Positions 53,451-64,000 of a stretch of DNA of 64,000 nucleotides are shown here, piece after piece. The notes beneath the pieces were generated by a model that worked only from the letters and a program-made list of their open reading frames with translations, made no database searches and was not told the origin of the DNA. The stretch lies in assembly GCA_951804985.1 (NCBI GenBank), contig OX638132.1, positions 102,290,026 through 102,354,025 on the forward strand, written 5' to 3'. A program made the translations under genes and the position numbers. This DNA comes from Dryomyza anilis. Lineage: Eukaryota; Arthropoda; Insecta; Diptera; Dryomyzidae. The stretch's first letter is position 1, and the number at the start of each line of letters is the position of its first letter.

Positions 53451-53540
53451 TCCATTAGAAGGTGAGTTGGCAGCGCTTCGCTTTTGTATTTGAAAAATAT
53501 TAGAAATGGTTACAAAATCGATTAACGCTGATTCTCAAGA

Positions 53541-53574
53541 ACCGAAACTAGTGTACTTCCACACTAGTTTCGGT
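53541..53574. repeat. Perfect inverted repeat (14-bp arms, 6-bp loop)
   Basis: ACCGAAACTAGTGT, loop ACTTCC, then ACACTAGTTTCGGT. The sequence after it (to about 53640) could encode a few residues resembling a retroelement integrase zinc-binding region, but this is too weak to call. Confidence 0.9.
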
Positions 53575-55924
53575 GATGGCAGAATGTGTATTGAGCATTC
53601 TAAGAAGATGTTATAGCAGGGCTTCTACTGGCAAGGTCTGGACAAATTTTCTACTAGATTAGATAAATATGTCAAAAAATTATAAAAATTTAATGAACTA
53701 CAAAAATATATATTTTATAATTATATTTTATAATTTTTTTCTTCAATAGGACAAAAAAAAAATATTTTTTTTTATATAAATTAAAAAATTGTGAGCCATA
53801 TTACAGCTCTCGATAGGTAATCCAGAATTAGGTTTTTCTGTAAAAAAACATGTTTCGTATTGTTCAAGTCAAAGCACAACGCATTCAATTCGATTTTTAT
53901 TGTAAAACATTTCAATTTCAAACGAAACTGAATTGAAGAATTGTGCTTATACATTATTTTTATTAATATTTGCAAATTTTATTATTTATTTTCATCATAT
54001 GTCAGAACATACAAACGACACGTTTAGTTTTCAATGTATAGCAATTTGGCTTGCAACGATTTGTCGTTTTAGTTTGCTTAGATATACACACACGTCGGTG
54101 TTGGTAATAAACAGAAAAACATGAGTTTATTAAACAATATACGCAAATATAAATAATAAATACAAAAAAAAAAAAAAAAAATTATTCACAAAAAAACACT
54201 TGGTGTCAACTTAAACGGACGTAGAAAAAGGTGTGTGTTCTAAAATAAAAAGTTGTACAAGCCAATCAATAGTTTTGCTGTTTATTTTGCGCTTTTTCTA
54301 AATATAATGTGAATGTTCTAAATAATCAGTTCTTAAATTAATAATACCAAATAAACAATACAAAAATTAAACATTTTACTTAAAATTTAAAAATATTTTA
54401 AGTATATTAACTAAACGTATCGAGGCAAAAGTAAAAATCGATTTTCTTGTTATTGTGTGTGAAGTACATTTGTGTGAGTGTGTGTTTTATAAAGGAATAA
54501 CAAAAATTGTAGATACAATTTATAAATACTGTAATAAATACAAAGCAATATAACTAACAATTTAATTTATATCGTAGTTGTAGAAGTTAAAACTAACGAA
54601 ATACATAAGTTTTTTTTATCAAAAATTATTTTAATACTATAAAAGCCAGTTGATAAATTGTAAAAGTTAAAAAGCCATTCGAAAGTCGATCTTACTCATT
54701 GATACAAATATTGATTAACAAATTATAAAATTAGGTACTTCAGTTTTACTTCTACAACAACGATATTATTACGTTTAATATAGTATCATATTTTAATAAA
54801 AAAACAGGATTTTCATATTATTTTAATTTTACGTATTTCGCAAAATTCCCTTTCTTCCTGTAACTAATTTCATCATGTCAGAATATTTACACACTGGATT
54901 CAATAATATTGCATCATGCATATGCTGTACGCATAGCTACTTGTTTTAATCTTTTATTTTTTGGAATTCCCTCATTGTCATGTCGAAGCCATCCGTTCGC
55001 ATTGACTTTAAACTGCAATCATTTCAGTTCTGTGAGCGCGTCGCTTAAGACGTTTTATAACCGTAATTTTTGTTGTGCGCTGAAAAGACCGTCAAACAAA
55101 TAAATTGGCAATACTTAATACAAACAAATTCAAGGTCATTAAAATGTGTTGCTATTTATTGAATAAAATTTTCAATTTGTTTTTTGATCTTTTTTCTTAT
55201 ATTTATTATTTTGTTTATTTTTTTATATATTATTAATCTATGCTGTTTGGGTAAAAGCTGCATTTTAAACTTTTACATGTTTTGCCGGAAACTGTTTTTA
55301 TAGGGAATATTTTAAAAATTATAATCAATGAAAACAGTTAGTAATTTTTATCTTTAGTTTCAACTATGCTCTGCATAATCATAAATCATTTTCGTATTTA
55401 TCATTACATTCGCAATGCTAAAGAAAATAATAAAAAAATGTCTAATAAAATCAAAATTCTTCGAGTTGAAATTTAAACATCCTAAATACTTATCAAACTA
55501 TTAACCTTTAATCATATATTATAATTAGATTGGACAATTAAAAGTAAAAAAGAATTTTGGATAACTAGTTGTGTAAGTGACAGTATTTTTTTATTCTACC
55601 AAGTGTCTGAAAAGGCGCTAAAATTTTGATAGCGATATAACGTAATAGAAAAAAAAACCAGAAAATCAGCAACCGCGAATTATGTGGAAGTGATGGTTTA
55701 GATTAGAAATGGGCGCGTGCCTGTTTTTGGTGGCACGGATACGCACGGTCACGCCCATAGGTGACCCGAACGAGCACGAGCACGACGACTAAATTTAAAG
55801 GCACGCACGATAAAACACGGGATATTTAAAGACACGAAGAAGCACAAAAAAACGAAAAAAACACGGAATCACATGAAAAACTAGGCAAAACGTGAAAAAT
55901 AATAATCGGTGCCGGTTCTCATTA

Positions 55925-56110
55925 CAAAATTTAAAAAATAGCGGTTTCGATTTCGGTTCCAACCAAAAAAAAACTTTATGGTCTCCTTTTAAAAATAATT
56001 CTAAAATTAATTTTATTCTATAATTTTTATTCTCTGAATCGGAACTTCTCCGGAATCGGAACGTGTCGGGAACCGCAAAGAACCGGAATCGGAACCGTTT
56101 CGATTTTTGG
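55925..56110. repeat. GGTTTCGG-type tract inside the hAT-like element
   Basis: AGCGGTTTCGATTTCGG, CGGAACTTCTCCGGAATCGG and CGGAATCGGAACCGTTTCG; related to 9755-9870 and 16115-16215. Confidence 0.55.
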
Positions 56111-56229
56111 AACCCAAATCGGAGCTGTTATTAAAAAATGTGTGAAACCGACACCGATATTCCAAAGTGTGTTTGTCCCTGGATAATAAAAAAACAAAAA
56201 AAAATACTTTCTGATGCTTCCAGCTTTTT

Positions 56230-56845
56230 TTTATACCCTACACTAAGAGTGAAAGGGTATATTCAGTTTGGTACGCAGTTTGTAACACCCAGAAGGAAGC
56301 ATCTACGGTTTGTAAAAGTATATATATTCTTGATCAGCATGACGTCCTGAGTCGATTTAGCGATGTCCGTCTGTCTGTATGTCTGTTGAAATCACGATTA
56401 CAGAAAAACTAGAAAAGCTAAATAAATAAAACTCCTAATTTTGATTATTTATATATCTACGCTGTCTGTCAGTGAAAATGGGCATGATCAGTCCATTATG
56501 ACCTGTGAACCGACCACTTATGTTCAAATTTATCATATAAAACACATCTACTGGTGAATTTTACTGTATACGTGTTCAGGTAAACTTTTTTTTGGCCAAA
56601 TATATATTGACTTCATGCTCAAATACATGAAAATAATGTTCTCCCGCGAAACGACTTGTGGTTCCCAAAAAAAAAAATCGAAATTCGGTACATTGTAAAT
56701 ATGGGTATCAAATGAATGGAAATTCCTCAGCGATTGAAAGTTTGTAGTTATTTTCAAGATTCGTATACCCTGGTGACATATGTACCACTTTGAATGGTAA
56801 CCACACATGTGTAGGGTATTTATAGTCGGCTTATATCGACTATAA
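56230..56845 (-). mobile_element. Dispersed element, TATAGTCGG family (copy 3)
   Basis: Reverse orientation: starts TTATACCCTACACTAAGAG and ends near TATAGTCGGCTTATATCGAC. The microsatellite is reduced to GTCTGTCTGTATGTCTG. Same order of blocks as copies 1 and 2. Confidence 0.8.
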
Positions 56846-57440
56846 TTTTGATAATCCTAACTATTATAATAACATTTACTATAAAATGTCTCTACTTTAA
56901 AATTTCCCATGTAATCTAACCTTTCTAACTGGTTTTAAATTGGAGTAAAAACTAAAAAAAAAAAAAACTTAAATGGGTTCGTGTCTGATTTTATAGGCTC
57001 GGCCACGCACGGATGTTTGCACGCTCGAACTCAGATTTTCGGGCTTGACACGAAAAAAGCACGACACGCGCCCATCTCTAGTTGAGATGATCATTCGGTT
57101 TTTTTTTCGCGTTTTGTTGAGTAGTGTTATTTGTCTGTTTCTTTATATTTTTTAAAATTTAATATTTCTTAAATACCTACTTTAGTTCTTCATTTATTTC
57201 TTTATAATTTAATTTCTTTAACAAATAAATATTTTTTTTTTAATAAATATTTTATTTCTTAATTTTATTCATTTCTTTAATTATTATTCATTAATGTATT
57301 TGTTTATTTTGAAATTTCATTATTTATTCATGCAAGCATTTATTTATTTCTTTATATTTTTCTTTTTATTATTTTGCATTTACTTATTAATTGAACTCTA
57401 TATTAATTGAAGTTCACATTTTAGTTTTTAGTGCTTCAAA

Positions 57441-59366
57441 ATGGATTCATTTCTGAGTCTGTTCGATCCCAATCAGCCGGACGATGGTTTCGACGAAGAG
57501 CCCGACATACGGAATTCAAACGGCGAGAGCGGCTCCAGCGCCGGTCAGCACACAAACTCTGGCAGTAGCAGCAGCGAGAGTGAGCTCGATAATCAAAATA
57601 ATAATAATAAAATACTCATCGATTTCGATCGTGGCATGTTGCCGCCTGAGCCGCAACTCGGCAACATCGAGTACAAATTGAAGCTGATCAGTCCGTCAAA
57701 GCAACGCTTCGAACATCTTGTCACTCAAATGAAATGGCGACTGCGTGAGGGCAACGGCGAGGCTATTTACGAGATTGGCGTCTCTGACTCCGGCCACTTG
57801 CATGGCCTCAACGAGAAGGATATGAATGCATCGTTGGTGACACTGAAGCAAATGGCGCAGAAATTAGGCGCCAGCACCTCGGTGTTGAGGCGAAAATTTG
57901 TCGATGGTAGACGTTCCGTGGCAGAGGTTCTGGTGCGCAAGATACCCGACGATCAACACAACATAGAAGTGCGTGTAGCGGTATTGGGCGGTGCAGATGC
58001 AGGCAAATCCACACTGTTGGGCGTATTGACGCAGGGCGAACGTGATAATGGACGTGGGCGTGCGCGACTTAATATGTTTCGGCACATGCACGAAATACAA
58101 TCGGGACGCACGTCGTGTATTTCACATGAAACTTTGGGTTTTGATGCGCAGGTTAGTTGGGTATTTTTGTTGTATTTAAATGAATTGTATTCCATTAAAT
58201 AAATCTAGGGCTGCATCATCAACTACAAATACAATGAGATGATGACTTCCGAGGAGATCAGCGATCGCTCTACAAAACTTGTCACCTTCATGGATCTGGC
58301 AGGTCATCGTCGCTACATGCGCACCACCGTGCAGGCGCTCTCCGGCTATTCACCGCATTATGCCATGCTGGTGGTGTCGGCGGGCGGCGGCTGCTGCGAA
58401 ACCAGCAAGGAGCATCTGTCCATTGTGCGTGCGCTCGACATGCCCTTCTTTATTGTCATCACGAAGACAGATATAACATCACACGATCAAACAGTGCAGG
58501 AGCTAAAGAATCTACTTACTTCGGTGGGTTGTCGCAAGGTGCCCTTTGTGGTGACCAATGCGGACGAAGTCATATCGGCTGGTTCCAACCAGGTCTCGGA
58601 GAATATTGTGCCGATATTTTGCGTATCTAACGTAACGGGTGCTGGTCTCAATTTAGTCACAAATTTCTTGTATGTGCTGTCGCCGGGCATTAGCAACTCG
58701 GAGAAGGAACGCTTGGAACAGCAGCCGTGCGAATTTCATATCGATGAGATATTTCGGGTCTCCGAGGTGGGCCCAGTGGTGGGCGGCCTGCTGGTCAAGG
58801 GCGTGCTCACCGAAAATATGCCCATGAAAATTGGACCACTGCAGGATGGCAGCTTCCATGCGGTGACAATACAGACATTGCATCGCAATAAGGCGCCATG
58901 TCGAGCGGTGCGTGCCGGTCAGAGTGCTTCGCTGTCGTTTACACCAAATCAAGCGCTGCCAACGCTGCGAGGCGGCATGGTTTTGCTAACTGATACAGCT
59001 AATCCGGAGGTAGATCCCTATGGCACTAATTTCTTTCAAGTAAGTAGTAGAGTGTGAATCGTAGAAATAAATATCTAATTTTAAAACATCTAGGCCAAGG
59101 TTTCAGTGCTGTTTCATGCCACCGCAATATACGTTGGCTTTCAGACAACTGTGCACATTGGCAGCATTCGTCAAACGGCGATAATACGTGGCATAATGGG
59201 CGGCGAAAAGATCGGCACCAATGACAGCGCATCTGTGATGTTTCAGTTCGTTTGTCATCCCGAGTATGTGCGGCCAGGCATGCGCATACTCTTCCGCGAA
59301 GGCACCAGCAAAGGTATTGGCGTGGTGACCCAAGTGTTTCCGCTCAATAAATCGTGCGCATACTAG
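57441..59366 (+). CDS. GTPBP2: GTP-binding protein 2 homologue (translational GTPase family)
   Basis: Large GTPase of the GTPBP1/2 group, related to elongation factors and known in mammals for ribosome-rescue and quality-control roles. Three exons, all phase 0: 57441-58151, 58209-59039 and 59094-59366; 604 aa, human 602. Motifs: NIEYKLKLISPS and FEHLVTQMKWRLREG near the N-terminus; G1 loop GGADAGKST (183-191); GRGRARLNMFRHMHEIQSGRT with the switch I Thr; G3 DLAGH (266-270); G4-like TKTD (322-325, canonical NKxD). EF-Tu-like beta-barrel domains follow (VGPVVGGLLVKGV; HIGSIRQTAII; VCHPEYVRPGMRILFREG). The N-terminus is Ser/Asn-rich and variable. The alignment to human GTPBP2 is continuous. Drosophila CG2017 is the expected orthologue (recalled). 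AATAAA at 59982 is the first clear poly(A) signal found downstream. Confidence 0.94.
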
Positions 59367-60239
59367 AGAGCGACACAAGTTAGTTAATATAAGAAAATTT
59401 AAGTTAAACTTTGCGAATAACTAAATTAATTGGCGTCGTATAACGTACCTTGAATACAATTTAATTGAAACTTTTAACATTTTATAGAAACCCCACATAA
59501 ACGTTAAGCATAATGAAACTGATTGAAGGCAATTTAAGCATAATTTCATTCGTATTATTTAATACATACAACATGTATATTATAAAGGAAAGAAAAACAT
59601 TGACATTGCAAGTAAATTGCAAAACTTTCTAGTATGAAATACTATTTTTGTTTTTTTTTTAGTTTTGTTAATTTTAATTTATGGCGTTACAAATTTATGT
59701 TAAGTCAGTCGCATTTTAAGATCGATTAATATGCTTAATTAATTTTTAACTTGGCCTTGCAGTAGTGCAACTATTTTATTAAAGTGAATTTAATTTGTTA
59801 TTTAGTATGACTTTTTGATCTCTTAATGTTGTATAAGCTTGACATCCGCAATAAGTTTACGATATGACATGTTCTTTAGTACTTAAATGAATGAATTGAC
59901 CTTAAATTATTTTATGTATATAGTAGGTTCTATCAACTAAGACGAGTTTATATTATTTCAATACTCTATATTTGTGTTCATAATAAAAATTAAATATAAT
60001 AAAGTAATGCGATAGTGTTTGCAATTACATGGTGTGGCAGTTGAAAGGCTCATTAAAAGAAAGTTACTTTATTCGTAGAACTGGTTATTAATAGTAGCAG
60101 ATCGATTAAACACAAACAACATTAAAATGTTATAATCTTTATTTAACACGTTAAGATAATATCTTAAAATACTCAAAAGAGGTCGTAAAACAAAAACAAT
60201 TAATTTTTAACAATTTTAGACTAGAAAATGTTATTTTTT

Positions 60240-61310
60240 TTTAATTTTTATTTTTTTTTGCTCAAGAATAAAGATTATTTTTTGATTTATACTTTTTTAC
60301 TCAAAAATAATAATTAGGGTGCAGAACGCCCCTGCTTAATTTGTTGTGCAGCAAAAATAATATTCTTGCGATGGAAACGATAGACTCTAATACTAATTTG
60401 GGTGATGTTAGTGAACAGTTTCGATGGCTCACTTGTGATGGTGGTCAGCGTTACTAATTATAATTTGTCCGAGCTGTGTGTGTTATATTTGTACGCAAAG
60501 TGGTTAATGCCGTTAATTCATGGTTAATGTAGTTTAAATCCGAAAGGCGGGGTAAGAAGTTTATGTTAGTAATGTTTTACTCTCGTAGGTTTGCCGAGAG
60601 GTAGCGAAGTAATAATATTTTTTTTTTGTTGATGTTGACAGTCGCTGGAATCGAACAGGGGATTTTTCAGCTCGTGATCCAACGCACAAACAAATCGAGC
60701 CACTGACGCTACAGTATGATCTACTACCAAAACATAATTTTGGTGAAATTCTCTGTGCCGAAGTGAGAGTATCTATGTCTACTGGAAAGTTCCAATTACG
60801 AATCTGTTTCGTCCAATATGGATAGAACTACAGTTTATCGGACAACTCATACAAAAAAAAGGGTTCACGTTTACGACATATACATAATTGGAATATATTT
60901 TTGTGAATATGTTCCAATCGTCATTGCTTCACATCCATAAGCGAAGATCACAGATATCCATTCAATGGAAATGATTCACCAAAAAAAGTTTCCTTGGATG
61001 GATGCTTTTGTGAAACAAATTCACCCAACAAAATTCCAATGACGCACTTTGGTTCTTTTGTAATCCCACTGGAACAGATTCACCCAAAAAAGTTCCAATG
61101 ACACACTTGGGTGCATTTGTGGACCATCGAAGGTGTTCACTAACATGACCCAAATTTTTATTAGAGTCTATCCTTTTCATCGTCAGAACATGATTTTTGC
61201 TTCGCAACAAATTATGCACAATGTTCCGCACCCTAATTTTTATTTTTGAGTAAAAGTATAAATCAAAAAATAATCATTATTCTTGAGCAAAACAAAATAA
61301 AAATTAATTT
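60240..61310. mobile_element. Foldback element with ~190-bp inverted arms
   Basis: The left arm (about 60240-60430) and the right arm (about 61120-61310) are reverse complements over nearly 190 bp, with scattered mismatches. Shared blocks include GCTCAAGAATAA, TTATTTTTTGATTTATAC, ACTCAAAAATAA, TTAGGGTGCRGAAC, GATAGACTCTAAT and GTTAGTGAACA. The centre contains a SINE copy (60471-60712) and a part with CCAATGACRCACTTKGG repeats (about 60960-61110). No transposase. The arm length is typical of foldback or long-TIR elements; the true ends and target duplication are hidden in AT-rich flanks. Confidence 0.8.
60471..60712 (-). mobile_element. tRNA-derived SINE (copy 2), inside the foldback element
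   Basis: On the minus strand the head reads GTAGCGTCAGTGGCTCG (A-box region) and has B box GTTCGATTCC (about 60660-60651). The body shares CTCTCGGCAAACCTACGAG, AAAACATT and TATAACACACACAGCTCGG with copy 1 at 13996-14172. It has an insertion of poly-A type and a different middle. Confidence 0.68.
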
Positions 61311-61568
61311 TTAAGTTTGAAAATAAAAATTGAAATTTGAGTTTTTATTTTGAGTTTGAAAATAAAAATTTGAGTTTTTTTTTTCTGAGTAAAATTTTAA
61401 AAATCAAAAATAATCGTTATTATTGAACAAAACAAAGTTTTGCTCAAAAATAATTTTTAATTTTGATTTTTTTGTATATTACTCGTAACTATTACAGTCC
61501 CTGTGAATAACAAATACAAAAAATTAAACATTTAACATTTTTCAATCCACTTTATTTCACTATGTTGG

Positions 61569-63153
61569 CTATCTTACATGCCCACTGCTATCACTATCAA
61601 CGTTAGAACTCGAATCATTTCTATAGGCCACATTCTTTTCGCTAATTGGCTCCTCAATGGAAATGGCCTTATCGCTTACTGCTGACTTAAATCTAAAAAG
61701 TATGGGTATGTCACCCAGTACCGGATTGTTCTCCTCCAATATGCGTATCCAAGAGAGCAGCGAATCCTTCGTGGATGTGCCCGTTGCACAGATGGCAAAA
61801 ATGGTACCATCATCTTGTTGATGCACTGAACGTAAACTGCCGATGCCGCTTTTACGTGACGTTGTGGGTCTGCCAAAAAATGGCACGTTTATATGTGAAA
61901 CATCTGTAATAAAAAGTACATTTTAGAATCCATGTTTTGTGACTCAAATCAAACCCCTAAATGAAATAGTTCTCAAAAATAAAATAATCCACAGTATTTT
62001 TCAATGGGGTTTGTTTATTTTTTTTTTGGCGCTTACATTTTTTAGTTGGGGCGTATATACTTCAACCATGGTTGGGTCTTCTTTCATTTTTGTTTTGGAT
62101 TTTCTTTGATTTTTGTTTGGTACTATTTCATTATTTTATTTTTGGGAAATACTTAATTTTTTCGGGTTCATTTCATTGGGGGCCATTTCGTAGCGCCATG
62201 TTTTGTAAGTTATTAGAGCACTTACCATCTGTATCATGCTCCTCGTCGTTGTCTTTAAAACTCTTCAAAAACTCAGCATCCGGATCAGCGCGCAATGTAA
62301 AATAGTTAATTGAACGATTACGCAGCCATATTAAGAATGGACCCTCGATGTACAGCGCTTTACTTGTCGTATGTTCACGCAGCAACTTGGACTGTTCCGC
62401 ACTCATGCCACTCACAATCCAGGTATCGTCAAGCGCCGCCTTAATCTGCTTTGTCTCGTAAACATTGACGCGTGAACGCACATCCACCGAACACATGCGT
62501 TCTACAGCCAGTTTTGCCATTTCTAATGCATCGTCCGGCACCGGATTAGGCAGCGGCCATGGCGATAGATTACGGAATTTCGGCATCCAGTACATCATGC
62601 GCCAGTACTTGCGCAACGGATGACCACGTCGACCGAACACATTCAGCAGCATTGCCTCCATTTCGTAGTCGGGCATAACGCCATAATCTTCCATTTGCTC
62701 CAGCAAGTCAATTATGCACTGTTGCTGTTTGGGATAGTGCATGAATTCGGCCTGAAACATGTTGGTCGGTATGAATTTACCTTTGGGCATCACATTGATC
62801 AGCGCCTTGTACACGTCCAGATCGTGTTCCACCCCATAGTCGGCCATGCTCTTGAGTGCGGCATAAATGAATTCCACATGATTGCGTCGATGCACATCGC
62901 GTTCCTCGAAAATCGTCACCATGTCCAGATAGCTTTCTTTAGTTTTCTCAGAGGCGCTCTCGAAGGGATTTCGCAAAGCGGGTAGAGATGTTTTTCTTTT
63001 TTTATCCTTGGATTGCTGCTGCTGCTGTTGATGTCGCTGTTCACCTGACGTGCAGTAGAATTTGCTCTGGATGCTATTGGCCAACTGCGGAGTTTTGAAC
63101 ACATTGCTGACTGTCGTGGGCAGACAGCGCAAACGACGCAGGTTATTCAACAT
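61569..63153 (-). CDS. ECSIT: ECSIT, mitochondrial complex I assembly / Toll signalling intermediate
   Basis: Mitochondrial protein needed for complex I assembly, also described as an adaptor in Toll signalling. Minus-strand exons 63153-62226 and 61903-61569 are joined by G + AT (Asp), giving 420 aa (human 431). The N-terminus MLNNLRRLRCLPTTVSNVFK is basic and amphipathic, like a mitochondrial targeting peptide, followed by a Gln-rich run. Family motifs: FEERDVHRRNHVEFIYAALK, MADYGVEHDLDVYKALINV, MPKGKFIPTNMFQAEFMHYP, MEDYGVMPDYEME, FGRRGHPLRKYWRMMYWMPK and YIEGPFLIWLRN; the second exon has LRSVHQQDDGTIFAICATGT. The end is Ser/Asp-rich. AATAAA on the coding strand at 61556-61551. Start at 63153 is the only Met before the targeting-like region. 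Confidence 0.95.
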
Positions 63154-64000
63154 GGCAGCTGGATATTATAAGTTCTGGTGCAATTATCGACTCGCAGTAT
63201 TTGTACCTTTTTATTTTGAATGTATTTTTATATAAAATATTTGCAATAAAATATCACTTACGAAATAAAATTCAATTCCACCACCGGCAGCCATAGATGC
63301 CAACCTCAAATCACTCAAAAAATCGCTTTTTCCCACATTAAAAAAAAAAATCCCTCGTGAGACTTTTTCAAAAATAAAATCTCTCAGCAATAAAAAAACG
63401 CACATAAAATTCCTCCGGCATTAAAATTGCCTGAAAAATCTCACATTTATAAAAAAAGTATAAAATAATGATTTAGTAAAAAAGTTAGTTAACAAGTTTA
63501 ATATGAAACATCTCAAATAAATATTCATCACATATTTTGTTACAATCTAAAAGGAACTTTTATTTCATTTGCGTTTGTAAGTGACATCTATTGTTTCGTC
63601 TGATTGTCTGAACACACGTACTGAAATATGTTATATTTGCATCAAACAATTAAAAACTTTATAATTTTTGTCAATAACATTAATTTTATCATTTTATATA
63701 ATTTCATTGTTACTTTACTTTCTTCAAATCAACTACTTTTAAAATTCTACAAAATAATTAGATTGCTCTTCAACGCTTCGTTGTGAAATTCATTCATTAA
63801 AAATTGTATTGCATACGAATTAGTTTTAGTGGGGTCAAAAACCAAAAATTTAAACGAAATAATTTAGAATATATATCAAAAAATATACGTCAAATAATAA
63901 AAAAAAGTGTGCGACAAAAAATCTCATGAATTGAAAAATCCCTCGCAGAATTCAAAAATCTCGAATCCCTCAAAAGGGATTTTTCTTATGAAGTTGGCAT
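63154..64000. other. Upstream flank of ECSIT and an AT-rich TIR-like element reaching the window edge
   Basis: The first ~140 bp is the ECSIT 5' flank. From 63296 on the sequence is an element described separately. No other gene is seen. Confidence 0.6.
63296..64000. mobile_element. AT-rich element with ATGCCAACYTCA ends and internal AAAATCTCTC/CCCTCG repeats
   Basis: ATGCCAACCTCAAA at 63296 is mirrored by TATGAAGTTGGCAT at 63987-64000, the very end of the window. Both inner borders carry motifs of the type AAAAATCCCTCG and AAAATCTC. The centre (63480-63890) is plain AT-rich. No coding capacity. The element may end exactly at the window edge or just outside. Confidence 0.5.

Larger units (their letters stand above)
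55704..57080. mobile_element. hAT-like element with 8-bp target duplication, carrying a nested repeat
   Basis: Ends TAGAAATGGGCGCGTG ... CACGCGCCCATCTCTA. The flanks GTTTAGAT (55696-55703) and GTTGAGAT (57081-57088) match at 7 of 8 positions. TAGAGATGGGC-like ends are a common hAT form. Inside are CACG-rich end regions, a GGTTTCGG-type tract (55925-56110) and a complete TATAGTCGG-family element in reverse (56230-56845). No transposase. The sequence on both sides of the element is the right end of the older TIR family (compare 12640-12712), so the insertion split that repeat. Confidence 0.8.
49963..57440. other. 7.5-kb repeat-rich gene desert between Vac14 and GTPBP2
   Basis: Contains a minisatellite (50426-50613), a region with repeated ACCGTGTGGA (51105-51170), a 126-aa unrecognised ORF on the minus strand (52330-52710), a ~185-bp tandem duplication (53072-53450), a perfect 34-nt hairpin (53541-53574) and a nested hAT-like element (55704-57080). 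The AT-rich stretches at 51250-52300, 52720-53070 and 53650-55570 show nothing I can name. The last 300 bp before 57441 must hold the GTPBP2 promoter and 5' UTR. Confidence 0.6.
59367..61568. other. 2.2-kb region between convergent GTPBP2 and ECSIT genes
   Basis: Holds the GTPBP2 3' UTR, a large foldback element with an internal SINE (60240-61310) and further AT-rich inverted fragments to about 61460. The ECSIT 3' end is close: TTTATT at 61551-61556 gives AATAAA on its coding strand. Confidence 0.65.

Noticed and set aside
53560..53645. Retroelement integrase fragment
   Set aside because: Only a few residues resemble the zinc-binding region, with a stop in the middle; too weak to annotate.

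Overview
This is a eukaryotic nuclear window from an insect, almost certainly a higher fly (Brachycera). The coding exons are interrupted by short GT-AG introns, many of 55-70 bp. The proteins are close in kind to Drosophila proteins, the intergenic DNA is very AT-rich, and the spaces between genes and the long introns are full of transposon remnants. The genome looks more repeat-rich than Drosophila melanogaster; a tephritid-like fly is my guess, but that is inference.

Layout from left to right: (1) the last exons of an unassigned gene with a Tyr/Gly/Ala/Ser-rich tail (1-361, +). (2) DCAF10-type WD40 substrate receptor (3457-5648, -). (3) PSMD9/p27 proteasome assembly chaperone (6991-7789, +), divergent from DCAF10. 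(4) A repeat-rich stretch with a decayed MADF-like gene (about 8560-9055). (5) A TASK-type two-pore K+ channel in seven coding exons (13356-20622, +), with introns full of repeats. (6) A dead non-LTR retrotransposon (25240-27185, -). (7) Skp2 F-box/LRR gene (27903-34535, -), with a 3.8-kb intron carrying repeats and the remnant of another mobile-element ORF. (8) A single-exon 92-aa gene (37180-37458, +) that is a partial, diverged duplicate of the start of the next gene. (9) dalmatian, a sororin-like cohesion protector in four coding exons (40648-45705, +). (10) Vac14 in eleven coding exons (47214-49962, +). (11) A 7.5-kb repeat desert. (12) GTPBP2-type GTPase in three exons (57441-59366, +). 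(13) ECSIT in two exons (61569-63153, -).

The genes are not an operon; they are neighbouring housekeeping and signalling genes. Two pairs share a theme. DCAF10 (CUL4) and Skp2 (CUL1) are ubiquitin-ligase receptors, and PSMD9 helps build the proteasome that receives their products. Dalmatian and Skp2 both act in the cell cycle.

The least ordinary content is repeat architecture and gene duplication. A partial dalmatian duplicate has a 5' flank better conserved than its coding sequence. A roughly 1.1-kb foldback element carries a tRNA-derived SINE, and a second copy of that SINE lies in a TASK intron. There are two hAT-like elements with 8-bp target duplications; one split an older repeat and itself contains a third repeat. 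Several further TIR families are present. Exon borders were placed by hand from splice signals and reading-frame continuity; all seven complete multi-exon models close in frame.
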